Assembly (NCBI GenBank): GCA_018292915.2
Contig: JACVVK020000201.1
Span: 1,083,250 to 1,147,249, forward strand
From: Batillaria attramentaria
Taxonomy: Eukaryota; Mollusca; Gastropoda; Batillariidae
Length of the DNA stretch: 64,000 nucleotides
Direction: 5' to 3'
The translations under genes were made by a program, and so were the position numbers. The first letter of the stretch is position 1; each line of letters opens with the position of its first letter. The notes below the pieces were generated by a model, which was given only the letters and a program-made list of their open reading frames with translations, had not been told where the DNA came from and made no database searches. Positions 13,614 to 23,857 of the stretch are shown piece after piece.

Positions 13614-13675
<62 letters not shown>
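13551..13675. repeat. (CT)n, (AC)n, (GC)n, (AC)n compound microsatellite
   Basis: The central GTACGCGCGCGCGCGC is an alternating purine-pyrimidine run with Z-DNA potential, continued by (AC)n. Confidence 0.95.
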
Positions 13676-13676
<1 letters not shown>

Positions 13677-14029
13677 GGATACGACCCCCTTCTACCACCT
13701 TCCCCATCCTACTGAGTGTTTTAGAGGCAAGGAGAAGCTATTGTTAATGGAAATGCACCGAGAGGACAACAGAACCTCGAGAAGTCTGACGTCCATTTGT
13801 GCGTTAATGGCACATTGCTGGACACGCTCGCGGGACATAGGAAAACACGACAAGGCTCGGGTCGTTGACGAGCACGCCCGAACGCGATGCCACACCAGCC
13901 CCAAAAAATAGGTTCCCATAAAATGCAATCTCTTTCTATGGTCCTTGGATACCGGGGAACAGCAGGAAAATACGGAAACTGGTCCTATCTATCGAGCTGA
14001 ACATCCGCTGTATTCCATCCCAACAGACC

Positions 14030-14340
14030 AAGGTGCAGTTTCAAATTTCGTTTGCCCCAACTGACATTTCTACGACGAACATAGATTCTAATCGTTATTG
14101 GGTTTGTTTGTTTGTTTGTTTGTTTGTTTGAGCTTTTTTATCTGTTTTTGTTTTCCTTTGCCCCCAGAGGGTTGGAAAATAAACTTGACTTGTTAACGGT
14201 TGAACAACAACAACAAGACGAAATCAGTATATTCAGTGACTGTTTCTAAACAGACAGAAAACCTGAAGTGCAGTTTCAAGTTTCATTTTCCGTCACTGAC
14301 AATGACATTCTGCGATAGAAATTAATTCTAAGCAATTACG
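14030..14340. repeat. Diverged direct duplication upstream of the four-copy repeat
   Basis: GGTGCAGTTTCAAATTTCGT at 14030 and AAGTGCAGTTTCAAGTTTCA at 14266 begin similar stretches of about 70 bp, both continuing to a TAGA..TAATTCTAA-like end. The left copy is followed by a (GTTT)n tract. Confidence 0.6.
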
Positions 14341-14341
14341 G

Positions 14342-14940
14342 CTTTTTTAAAGTGACTATTTCTCATTAATTGAAACAGGAAAGTGACTTTTCCATTGGCC
14401 TGTTATTTTGTGCATCAGTCAGTAGCGCTAAAAGATGTTCTAAAGAGCGAAAGTGCTGACTGCATGATGTTGTGCACTGCGACAAAGCCTGCCTGTTGAT
14501 TTTTTTTTAAGTGACTATTTCTCATTAATCGAAACAGGCAACTGACTTTTCCATTGGCCTTTTATTTTGTGCATCAGTCAGTAAAGCTAAAAGTGCTGAC
14601 TGCATCATGTTGTGCACCGCGACAAAGCCTGCCTGTTGATTTTTTTAAAGTGACTATTTCTCATTAATCGAAACAGGCAACTGACTTTTCCATTGGCCTT
14701 TTATTTTGTGCATCAGTCAGTAAAGCTAAAAGTGCTGACTGCATGATGTTGTGCACCGCGACAAAGCCTGCCTGTTGATTTTTTTTTAAAGTGACTATTT
14801 CTCATTAATCGAGACAGGAAACTGTCTTTTCCATCGTTGGTCTGTTATTTTGTGCATGAGTCATTAACGCTAAAAGATGTTCTAAAGAACAAAAGTGCTG
14901 ACTGCATCATGTTGTTCACTGTGACAAAGCCTGCCTGTTA
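14342..14940. repeat. Tandem repeat, four copies of 139-161 bp
   Basis: Each copy begins with a poly-T run and AAGTGACTATTTCTCATTAA and ends ACAAAGCCTGCCTGTT. Starts of the AAGTGAC motif are near 14350, 14509, 14648 and 14789. Copies 1 and 4 carry about 18 extra bases (GATGTTCTAAAGARC) that copies 2 and 3 lack, so the inner pair arose by a later duplication. Confidence 0.93.
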
Positions 14941-15432
14941 CGATACTTGCCCGTTCCACTTCCACTCAGTGTAAGTTTCTATTACACGGGCAAATTGCTA
15001 GGTGCATCAGCATCGTTATGGAACCCCCTTTTTTACGATGCCCCATTACCGAAAGTGTATTCGCTTCATCTACCTCCCACAGCGAGACGTAAATTGGACG
15101 ATTATTAGTTGGCGTACTTCTACTTACTCTCCAAAATGCCAGCATTTGTGATCACAATAGTAATTAATGCCTCGGTGAGTACATTGGTGATTAGGGATTA
15201 GTGTTTATGAGTACAGGTACATTAGTCTAGATATGAGTAAAATTAATGTACATTAATTTATGCCTACATGAGTAAATGTGCACATTAATGTTCTTTAGGT
15301 TAACTGCCGTCTGTGTGATCAGAAACTTAGACATGAGTCTATATATGACTAAACGTACATGATTTGTATGAGGCCTCCATGAGTGTGATGTATACATTAA
15401 TGGTCTTTAGCTTGATTACCATCTGTGTGATC

Positions 15433-17137
15433 AGAAACTTACATCTACTCAACGTCTCTTGTGAGAAACTTACATCTACTCAACGTCTCTTGTGAGAAAC
15501 TTACATCTACTCAACGTCTCTTGTGAGAAACTTACATCTACTCAACGTCTCTTGTGAGAAACTTACATCTACTCAACGTCTCTTGTGAGAAACTTACATC
15601 TACTCAACGTCTCTTGTGAGAAACTTACATCTACTCAACGTCTCTTGTGAGAAACTTACATCTACTCAACGTCTCTTGTGAGAAACTTACATCTACTCAA
15701 CGTCTCTTGTGAGAAACTTACATCTACTCAACGTCTCTTGTGAGAAACTTACATCTACTCAACGTCTCTTGTGAGAAACTTACATCTACTCAACGTCTCT
15801 TGTGAGAAACTTACATCTACTCAACGTCTCTTGTGAGAAACTTACATCTACTCAACGTCTCTTGTGAGAAACTTACATCTACTCAACGTCTCTTGTGAGA
15901 AACTTACATCTACTCAACGTCTCTTGTGAGAAACTTACATCTACTCAACGTCTCTTGTGAGAAACTTACATCTACTCAACGTCTCTTGTGAGAAACTTAC
16001 ATCTACTCAACGTCTCTTGTGAGAAACTTACATCTACTCAACGTCTCTTGTGAGAAACTTACATCTACTCAACGTCTCTTGTGAGAAACTTACATCTACT
16101 CAACGTCTCTTGTGAGAAACTTACATCTACTCAACGTCTCTTGTGAGAAACTTACATCTACTCAACGTCTCTTGTGAGAAACTTACATCTACTCAACGTC
16201 TCTTGTGAGAAACTTACATCTACTCAACGTCTCTTGTGAGAAACTTACATCTACTCAACGTCTCTTGTGAGAAACTTACATCTACTCAACGTCTCTTGTG
16301 AGAAACTTACATCTACTCAACGTCTCTTGTGAGAAACTTACATCTACTCAACGTCTCTTGTGAGAAACTTACATCTACTCAACGTCTCTTGTGAGAAACT
16401 TACATCTACTCAACGTCTCTTGTGAGAAACTTACATCTACTCAACGTCTCTTGTGAGAAACTTACATCTACTCAACGTCTCTTGTGAGAAACTTACATCT
16501 ACTCAACGTCTCTTGTGAGAAACTTACATCTACTCAACGTCTCTTGTGAGAAACTTACATCTACTCAACGTCTCTTGTGAGAAACTTACATCTACTCAAC
16601 GTCTCTTGTGAGAAACTTACATCTACTCAACGTCTCTTGTGAGAAACTTACATCTACTCAACGTCTCTTGTGAGAAACTTACATCTACTCAACGTCTCTT
16701 GTGAGAAACTTACATCTACTCAACGTCTCTTGTGAGAAACTTACATCTACTCAACGTCTCTTGTGAGAAACTTACATCTACTCAACGTCTCTTGTGAGAA
16801 ACTTACATCTACTCAACGTCTCTTGTGAGAAACTTACATCTACTCAACGTCTCTTGTGAGAAACTTACATCTACTCAACGTCTCTTGTGAGAAACTTACA
16901 TCTACTCAACGTCTCTTGTGAGAAACTTACATCTACTCAACGTCTCTTGTGAGAAACTTACATCTACTCAACGTCTCTTGTGAGAAACTTACATCTACTC
17001 AACGTCTCTTGTGAGAAACTTACATCTACTCAACGTCTCTTGTGAGAAACTTACATCTACTCAACGTCTCTTGTGAGAAACTTACATCTACTCAACGTCT
17101 CTTGTGAGAAACTTACATCTACTCAACGTCTCTTGTG
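15433..17137. repeat. 31-bp satellite, 55 tandem copies
   Basis: The unit begins AGAAACTTACATCTACTCAA and continues CGTCTCTTGTG. From 15433 to 17137 is 1705 bp, exactly 55 units, and I see no substitution until the final GGGAATG. The left flank contains the array's probable seed: GTGTGATCAGAAACTTA occurs at 15314-15330 and again at the array start (15424-15440). On the minus strand each unit contains GATGTAAGT. Confidence 0.97.
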
Positions 17138-17441
17138 GGAATGAGTACACCGAGAACTTGCTTGTCTATTGACCGATCTACAAGTCCCCGAAGATAGCCA
17201 CCTCCCCCTCCCCCACCCCCCCCCCCCTTCCTCCCACCGCTCCCCTTTCCTGATTAACGATACGCACACTGCAAGATTAGCGCCATCCATGCCCCCACTC
17301 AGTTTACCGTTTCGCAAAAGTGACACTAAAAACAAGCTTCTATTGAAATAAGCTCCCGCTAGAGTAATAACGACAAGAAACAAGATCGGTCTCCTGAGGC
17401 ACCCACCAATCGTCCAGCCTCCATACAATACCATGCTACTC

Positions 17442-17659
17442 TCAGCCTTCGTCACGTCGAGCCATGAACATAAAACCTACACCAGAAACGAGCAAACCAC
17501 CGGTTGTAAGGACTAGTAGAATGTCCGAGTGGGCGTCATAAGACTTGCAGATGAAGCTGTCAATCTGAGCTCTGACCACGGGCTGACCGTAGCTAATGGA
17601 CAGGCGCGGGACCTGGGGTCCGGTTCAGATGACCCCCCAGTTGCCGTCAATCCGGCGCT
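17442..17659 (-). pseudogene. Exon-like relic with an in-frame stop, unrecognised family
   Basis: On the minus strand a plausible acceptor (CTACTCATTTGTCAG) is followed by a frame reading ERRIDGNWGVI, a TGA, then TGPQVPRLSISYGQPVVRAQ and 40 further residues to a final TGA. The last part holds a transmembrane-like run (ILLVLTTGGLLVSGVGFMFM) followed by Ala-Arg-Arg. The composition is protein-like, with no simple repeat. The internal TGA sits between Ile and Thr where a Trp codon differs by one base. I do not recognise the family. It lies inside the TRIM9-like gene on the same strand, 305 bp from the end of the 31-bp satellite. Its acceptor phase would accept the single base left by exon C, giving an early stop 12 codons in. 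It could be a decayed exon, a processed-gene scrap or chance. Confidence 0.3.
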
Positions 17660-17716
17660 CTGACAAATGAGTAGCAGTCAGTAAAACAAGACAAGGACTC
17701 CGACGGGAGATGGCGT

Positions 17717-18095
17717 ACACGATACTGGATATGTCGCTGGTGACCCTGTGGTCACTTCTCGGCCATTTGTCACCTGATGGCCGGGAAGAGAGCTACGTGA
17801 GGAGGCGGCGAGTGCTCAGTAGAGTACAGTTAAACCTTTCTACAAACACTACACGACGGAGATGATACTGGACATATGCTGTGGGTATTTAGACATGTAA
17901 AGTGCTGTCCGGTGAGATCTGCATGATGATAGCGCGAGAGTGCTCACCAGAATCCATAGTTAAACCTTACTACACGACGAAATGATACTCGCTGCTGTAG
18001 GCGGTGTAGCCGTGTGAAGTAGGGTCCAGGGACGAATCAATTGGTACTATTGTGGTCATGCAGGTATCCGGACCACTATTAAACCGTTCTGAACA
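17717..18095. repeat. Diverged tandem repeat, period about 125 bp
   Basis: AGTTAAACCTTTCTACAA (17830) and AGTTAAACCTTACTACACGA (17959), with a weaker TATTAAACCGTTCTGAACA (18077), mark three units. CACGACGGAGATGATACTGG and ACGACGAAATGATACTCG follow in the first two. Confidence 0.65.
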
Positions 18096-18398
18096 GCGAA
18101 TTGCTCGTATGTCGCTCAATTCCATTATCCGCATTTTTGAAAAAAAAAAAAATATGCATGATGTTGCAGAATGTACAAATGAATGATTTCTCGTTAGACG
18201 TTCACCTGCAGCGATCTTTCAGCCACAGACACTCTTGTACACACAGCCAAGATCGGAGTCACAGAAAAGCACGGGGGAAAAACACATGGACTGCGATCAC
18301 AACTGCCTTTCTTGACATAATGAAAAAAAAGACTGTGTTTTGTTGTTGTTGTTGTTGCTGGTGGGCTTTTTGTTGTTGTTTTTTCTTTTCGGTACAAG

Positions 18399-18580
18399 CT
18401 GCCGTTGAAACAGGGTTTTCTATACATTAATAATGCCTGGACAGTGCCGCGGATATGAGTGAGTGAGTGCGTGTTCGGGAGTTTTACGGCACTCTGCAAA
18501 ACCTAGAGCTTTTTCATAAGGCTGCCGTTGAAAACAGGGTTTCCTATAAAATTATTACCACTGAACAATGCCGCATGCAT
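18399..18580. repeat. Direct duplication, about 60 bp, 122 bp apart
   Basis: GCTGCCGTTGAAACAGGGTT at 18399 and GCTGCCGTTGAAAACAGGGT at 18521 begin copies that continue to TTATTAATGCC/ACAGTGCCGC-like sequence. Confidence 0.8.
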
Positions 18581-20115
18581 GGCTTTACGGTCACACGAAG
18601 TGCCTACAAGCGCGTCCTTGGCCTAACGGCATTCTCTTGGGCGAATCGATTTTGTGTGGGCGTTGGATCAGGTTGCGAGCCGTAACAGACATCGCTCGTT
18701 CATTCTGGGTGTCAGAGGCAAGCTCATACGACACGGAAGCGTTTCTTTCTTTTCTTTCTGTTGGTAACGGAAATCTCGCCAGGTAGTGAGATCTGTACTC
18801 TCGTTTTCCTGGGTCGCTTTACTTCACTGTGAACCGGCACGAGATACGTCTGCTTCGGATTGTTCTGTCCAAGTTTCTCGCTTTTTGCCCACGGAGCAAC
18901 TTTTCTTCCTATACTAAATACAGATATCTGAGCGTAACAGGATGAAACTGTGCACGAGCGAGGCATTTGGTGAGACGGCTACAAGAGGAGTAGCATGATA
19001 TCACTACACATAAGCAACATGTATACAAAATGACAGGTCAGTGGTTGGTTAGTTGGTTGGTTGGGTTTTTTTCCCCACTAGAAATTCGTGTAATCCCGTG
19101 CCAGTCTAATCTGGTAACGTTATGAGCATTAAACCATTGAAAACACGACAACCTACGTCTTTTGCACTAAGCCACCATACGCACCTGAAAACAATAAGTT
19201 ACCACCTGCCTCATGTAAAACACATCTCCCGTTATGAAGCCTGAGACAAAGGAAATCCGGCTGAGTATCTCTTGGATTATCTGAAGGTAGCTGCTTCAGA
19301 CGAAGTCATGGTGGGCAGACTAAATCGAAAGCGATTCATGCACACTGACTGGTCCTTGTCTATAAGGACCATGAAATCAGGTTATCTGGTGGCGAGAAAA
19401 CTCTATTACAGGAAGACCTCAACTGATGAAAAACCATTACAAGAATTACCTCACTTCTAAGACAACCTCAGCGAAGCTTTACCCTAACTGAGCGTTATCT
19501 CTCGCTCTTTGGTCTGTTGCGGAGATCTGGTTGCATCCACGTCGATTGGACTGTGGTTACTGTGCTGTACATCAAACGACCTGTCTTGCGGTGTATTACA
19601 AAGAGCTACACCAGGCTGGGGATGTAGAAAGGACATACGATTCCTCCAGTATCGCGATGACCGCATTACACCTTAATCGGAGTAGCAGGTCTGGGAGGGC
19701 AACGGGGGTCGACAAGGGCAAGAGAGAGAGTTCCCACTCCCCACCGGTTGCATTTTCACTGTGTTGAATCCAAGTGATAAATCATTGCCATCGCGCGAAC
19801 ATTCTCCCCCTGTAGGTAAAGGCAGATAAATCCAATAAAAATGCCAAGAGAATGATAATACGACTGAGTATTTTTTCTTCTTCTTCTTTTTATCTTTAAA
19901 GACTCAGTTCAAGTTAGAACGACCGTTTTGCTTCCATTTCTTCCACTGCAAAAACAAACCGAGCCGCAAGAAAGGCGTCAAGAACCGGCTTAGCAAAACG
20001 CATTGCTCGCGAAATAAAACGTGATACAGCTCCTGCACGTGCTGTGACGCAAACACAAGTACAGTCGAGGTGAGATTAACGAACGTACCTGTAATTAAGT
20101 TTGCCCGCATTTGCC

Positions 20116-20139
20116 CCCCCCCCCCCCCCCCCCCCCCCG
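20116..20139. repeat. Poly-C tract
   Basis: 24 consecutive C. Similar shorter runs occur through the window. Confidence 0.95.
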
Positions 20140-20180
20140 TGCGTACTTTAACAAGTAGAGAGTGTCTTTTTTATGAAGGA

Positions 20181-20349
20181 GGGGATGGGTGTTTGGGAGT
20201 TTAACGTCCTTTTCCACCACATAGGGTGATATCAAAGACGGGTCAACGAGAAAAAGGCCGGCACAAGTATTTGGCCCCAGCCGGGATCCGAGCTCATGAC
20301 CCTAGCATTGAGAGTCCAACGCTCTACCATTCGGCTGTCCGGGCTCCCC
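20181..20349 (-). mobile_element. tRNA-Arg-derived SINE with 12-bp TSD
   Basis: A complete SINE on the minus strand, flanked by the direct repeat TTTTATGAAGGA at 20169-20180 and 20350-20361. The duplication is perfect, so the insertion is fairly recent and its ends are defined to the base. Confidence 0.92.
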
Positions 20350-21198
20350 TTTTATGAAGGACGATAGTTTTTTATCTTCAAGCCTCCAAAAGGAAAAAGC
20401 TGTCTAGTCTCTATCATGTGCCTACGTGTACGTCAGACCAAAGGAAGCTGAGTCAGACCAGCTCGAGAGAACACATATTTATGTGCTGTATGATGTTTCG
20501 CTTTGTTTGTAGTACCAAAGTAACACTCACAACAGCTAAAATGGACACTGACGTATTACAGTTGTGCCAATATGGTCCGCGCATTTCAAAACCTCGAAGA
20601 TGCGAATTCGCCAAATTATACAATGGCCATTTCAACCTCATAGCAGATCTTTGGATTTTTGGCCTCTCTTCGATGAACCAGAAGGACACCTCATCGTCCT
20701 GGGCCTTCCAGACTTGCTTACCCACCGTCTACCCCTCCTAACCAGTTTTATTCCTGAAATATTACTCGCTGGCAGTAATATGGCCATCTGCTAGTCTTTG
20801 ACTCCCGACATACGTACCTACTGTAGATACTTAGCCTACATGGAAGCTTCTGACTATGGACACATGTAAAGACTACAGCGGTACTTTGCAGCACCATTCC
20901 CCTCCCCTCTCCAGCCGTCTGTGAACTTTTCATTGAACCATCAAAGTTGCGCGGAGGCCTAGATGTGGGTGGTGTGTTTGGTTCGCCATGTCCTGTGTTT
21001 ACGTGGCGGCGGGGGAGCTCAGGTGGGTTCATGGGTCTTTGAGAATGCCAGGACACGTGGAATATCGGACAGGTAAATCTCACGCGGAAGTGTATACCAT
21101 CACACGTGTCTTGTACGGCCCGTCCAGGTCGTGATAGAAGGTGTCCTGCATTTTGTAACTGATGTTGTTCTCCTTCGTCGTCTCCGGTACTGTCAATG

Positions 21199-21545
21199 TG
21201 AGCCGAGGTAACCGAATCAGTGGCAGAGCGCTGAACTGTCAATACTCGGGTCGTGGATTCGATTTGTGCCTGCAGTTTTCTCATGTCGTTATTTCGTGAG
21301 GATCCGGTATAACCGAATGATAGAGCGTTGGACTTTCATTGCTCGGATCGTGAGTTCGAATCCCGGCTGGGGCCAAATATTGTGCTGGCCTTTTTCTCTC
21401 TGCCCCGTCTATGACATCACCCATACGTGGTGGTGGAAAAGGACGTTAAACTCCCAAACACCCATCCATCCACCCTCCTCTTTGCTCCGTCTTTGATCTC
21501 ACCCTTACGTGGCGGAAAAAGGACACTAAACCCCAAACACAATCT
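21199..21545 (+). mobile_element. Composite SINE: extra head, full copy, extra tail
   Basis: A diverged tRNA-like head (21199-21270, GCCGAGGTAACCGAATCAGT then GTGGATTCGATT) precedes a nearly full SINE (21300-21465). A second copy of the 3' body and tail (21481-21541, CTCCGTCTTTGATCTCACCC to GGACACTAAACCCCAAACAC) follows. The order head, full copy, tail suggests tandem duplication or insertion into another copy. Confidence 0.8.
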
Positions 21546-22904
21546 CCTAACCGGCTCTTGTGTCGTGTGACAAATTTGACAGGTTGAGAGCGTACACGAT
21601 TTCTTTTTTCTGGAGGAGGGGTTGTATGATCAGTCATGAGACAAGAAAACGGTAATCTAGAAATACTTACTGTTTTGTGTGCAAGTGGAAACCACCAGTA
21701 TGCACAACAGGTTTAACTGTATCTGTACGTAAAACCACCACAGAGACGCAAGAGCCGGTATGTTTGTTATATTGTTTGGGTGGAAGCGGCAGAAGTTTGG
21801 TGTATTTGTGGTACATATACCCATGAATGCATCCTGAAAACTTTTTCGTCTGTAGGGATACTATACCCTTCTTCACGTATTTCTTCCTAGTACGTTCGTA
21901 TTACATGTATCTATTTTCATTTCATGGCGCAGTTCGGCGATAACGGTTAATATGAAGAGCAGATGAATATACTTGTCAAAAGTGACGTACCTGATCTACA
22001 GTGCAGGATAAAATTTTCCCTGTAAGCAGTGCTAATCTGTCTTCTGGGCATATTTAAATTTTGGGGGTCAAGCAGGTCACCTAAAAGCTACATTTGGGAA
22101 GGATGACGCGTTCCTATGCCCGATCTGTAGTTCCACTGAAGTGATTTAACATCTCTCTCTCTCTCTCTCTCTGCCCCTTCACCCTAAACCACTCCTCTCT
22201 TCCCTGCCTCTTGTCAAAGAGTTTCCCCCTCCCCTCCCCTATCCAGTCACCACGCGAGGTCAGTGTGCCGAGGAAAGTGCATTGCACAATGGCAATCCGG
22301 TCAGCGTGCAGGACGGAAACAACATAAAGTGCTGGTCGAGTTTGTCCGCCTCAGCAGGCCGGCTATCAAAGGTCTATGAAAAGCCCGTCTAACTGTTTCC
22401 CGAACACTTGACGTAAACTGCCCAGACACAATAAACGCAGGGGATGCCACCTAGCCAGCAGACAGGCGCCGATGGGGTCTTTTGGAGGGGGCGGCTCACC
22501 GCTGGGTTTATGGCACGGGACAGCAGAACAGGTCTGTACAGCTCTTCGGGACAGACTCATCGAGAAAATGAAAGCGTTGTCACAAAGGGTTGACATCTGC
22601 CCTCCCTGTCACAAATCTATACACACGGCGGGTATATGTCCACCGGTCAGAGGGTGTTACTCAGTGCGTCTGGGACTTCATCCGGCAGTGTTTGTCTTTG
22701 TTTGTGGACGTCGAATTGCATCCATAAAAACAGAAGCAAACCTTAAAGGTTGGACCTTTAGTTGTCGGTGTTGTTGAAGTTTAGTTTCGTCTCCGTCCTG
22801 ATGGGTGTTGCAAACCGCAGAAAATATTTAGTGGTAAATTCTTTGATACATTTTTTTTTGATATTTTAGTACTCCCAGTTTATCTTTCTTTTGTGTTCGG
22901 GTTT

Positions 22905-22961
22905 TGTTTGTTTGTTTGTTTGTTTGTTTGTTTGTTTGTTTGTTTCGGGGGGGGGGGGGGT
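22905..22961. repeat. (GTTT)n then poly-G
   Basis: About ten GTTT units followed by about 13 G. Confidence 0.95.
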
Positions 22962-23777
22962 GTAATTTTTTGGTGATAATTTAGTCTTGTGCCTTTGAGG
23001 ACGGATCACTCTAAACTGACCCTCAGTAACACTTCATCCCACCTAAAAGAGTCACAAGTATAAGCAAACTAACTACAGAACAGACTAACTAACCCCAAAA
23101 CCAACCCCAACCAGTCGAACAACTGGAAACTACCCACACAACCTCACTACCGACAGAGAGTAGGAAATCTCCTGACGATCTCAAACTTCAATTGCTTCCG
23201 TGTCACGTGTTGATTGGTTCGCACCCATCACCTCCCCCAACTTTGATCGCTCTGGCGTAAGCGTTTCCGGGGTACGGTGCCATGAGGTGTATTTCCTCCC
23301 TCCGACAGCCAGTACTCAAAAGCTCATTTCAACTTTCATCGTCAGGAAATAGAAGCAACGTATGAGCCGAGGCCGCGCTCCGCAGGTGAAGCGAAGCCAA
23401 CAGATCACAAGGCCCGGTCCTGTTTACTGACCAGTTTTATTTGGCGCCGTGTACGCGATCAATCTTAGAGGAGTGATCAGTTGTGAGAAGAGCCTTGTTA
23501 TACTGACGTAGGCCACTTTCATGCCTTTCGTTAACGCAGTTTGATTAGTGTCGGATGTCGAGGATCTCTCACGGCACGGTGCTGGCGGCCTATTTTCGTT
23601 GGAATTCAATGGTGCTGTGTTTCCATTACACACAAAACCAAATTACTATACGCTTCTTAGAAGCTGCTCCATTTCTGCAGTGTCTGATGTCAGATTTGCA
23701 GTGGTAAAAGGAATGTATCTCTATCCAGAGACGTAATTATGTCCCTGCTCTATTGAACCAGTCATGCAGATTTCAGT

Positions 23778-23782
<5 letters not shown>

Positions 23783-23856
<74 letters not shown>
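23783..23856. repeat. (TG)n microsatellite
   Basis: 74 bp uninterrupted. Confidence 0.97.

Positions 23857-23857
<1 letters not shown>

Noticed and set aside
15433..17137. CRISPR-like array of 31-bp repeats
   Set aside because: The units are directly abutting with no spacers, and the window is eukaryotic. It is a minisatellite or satellite array.
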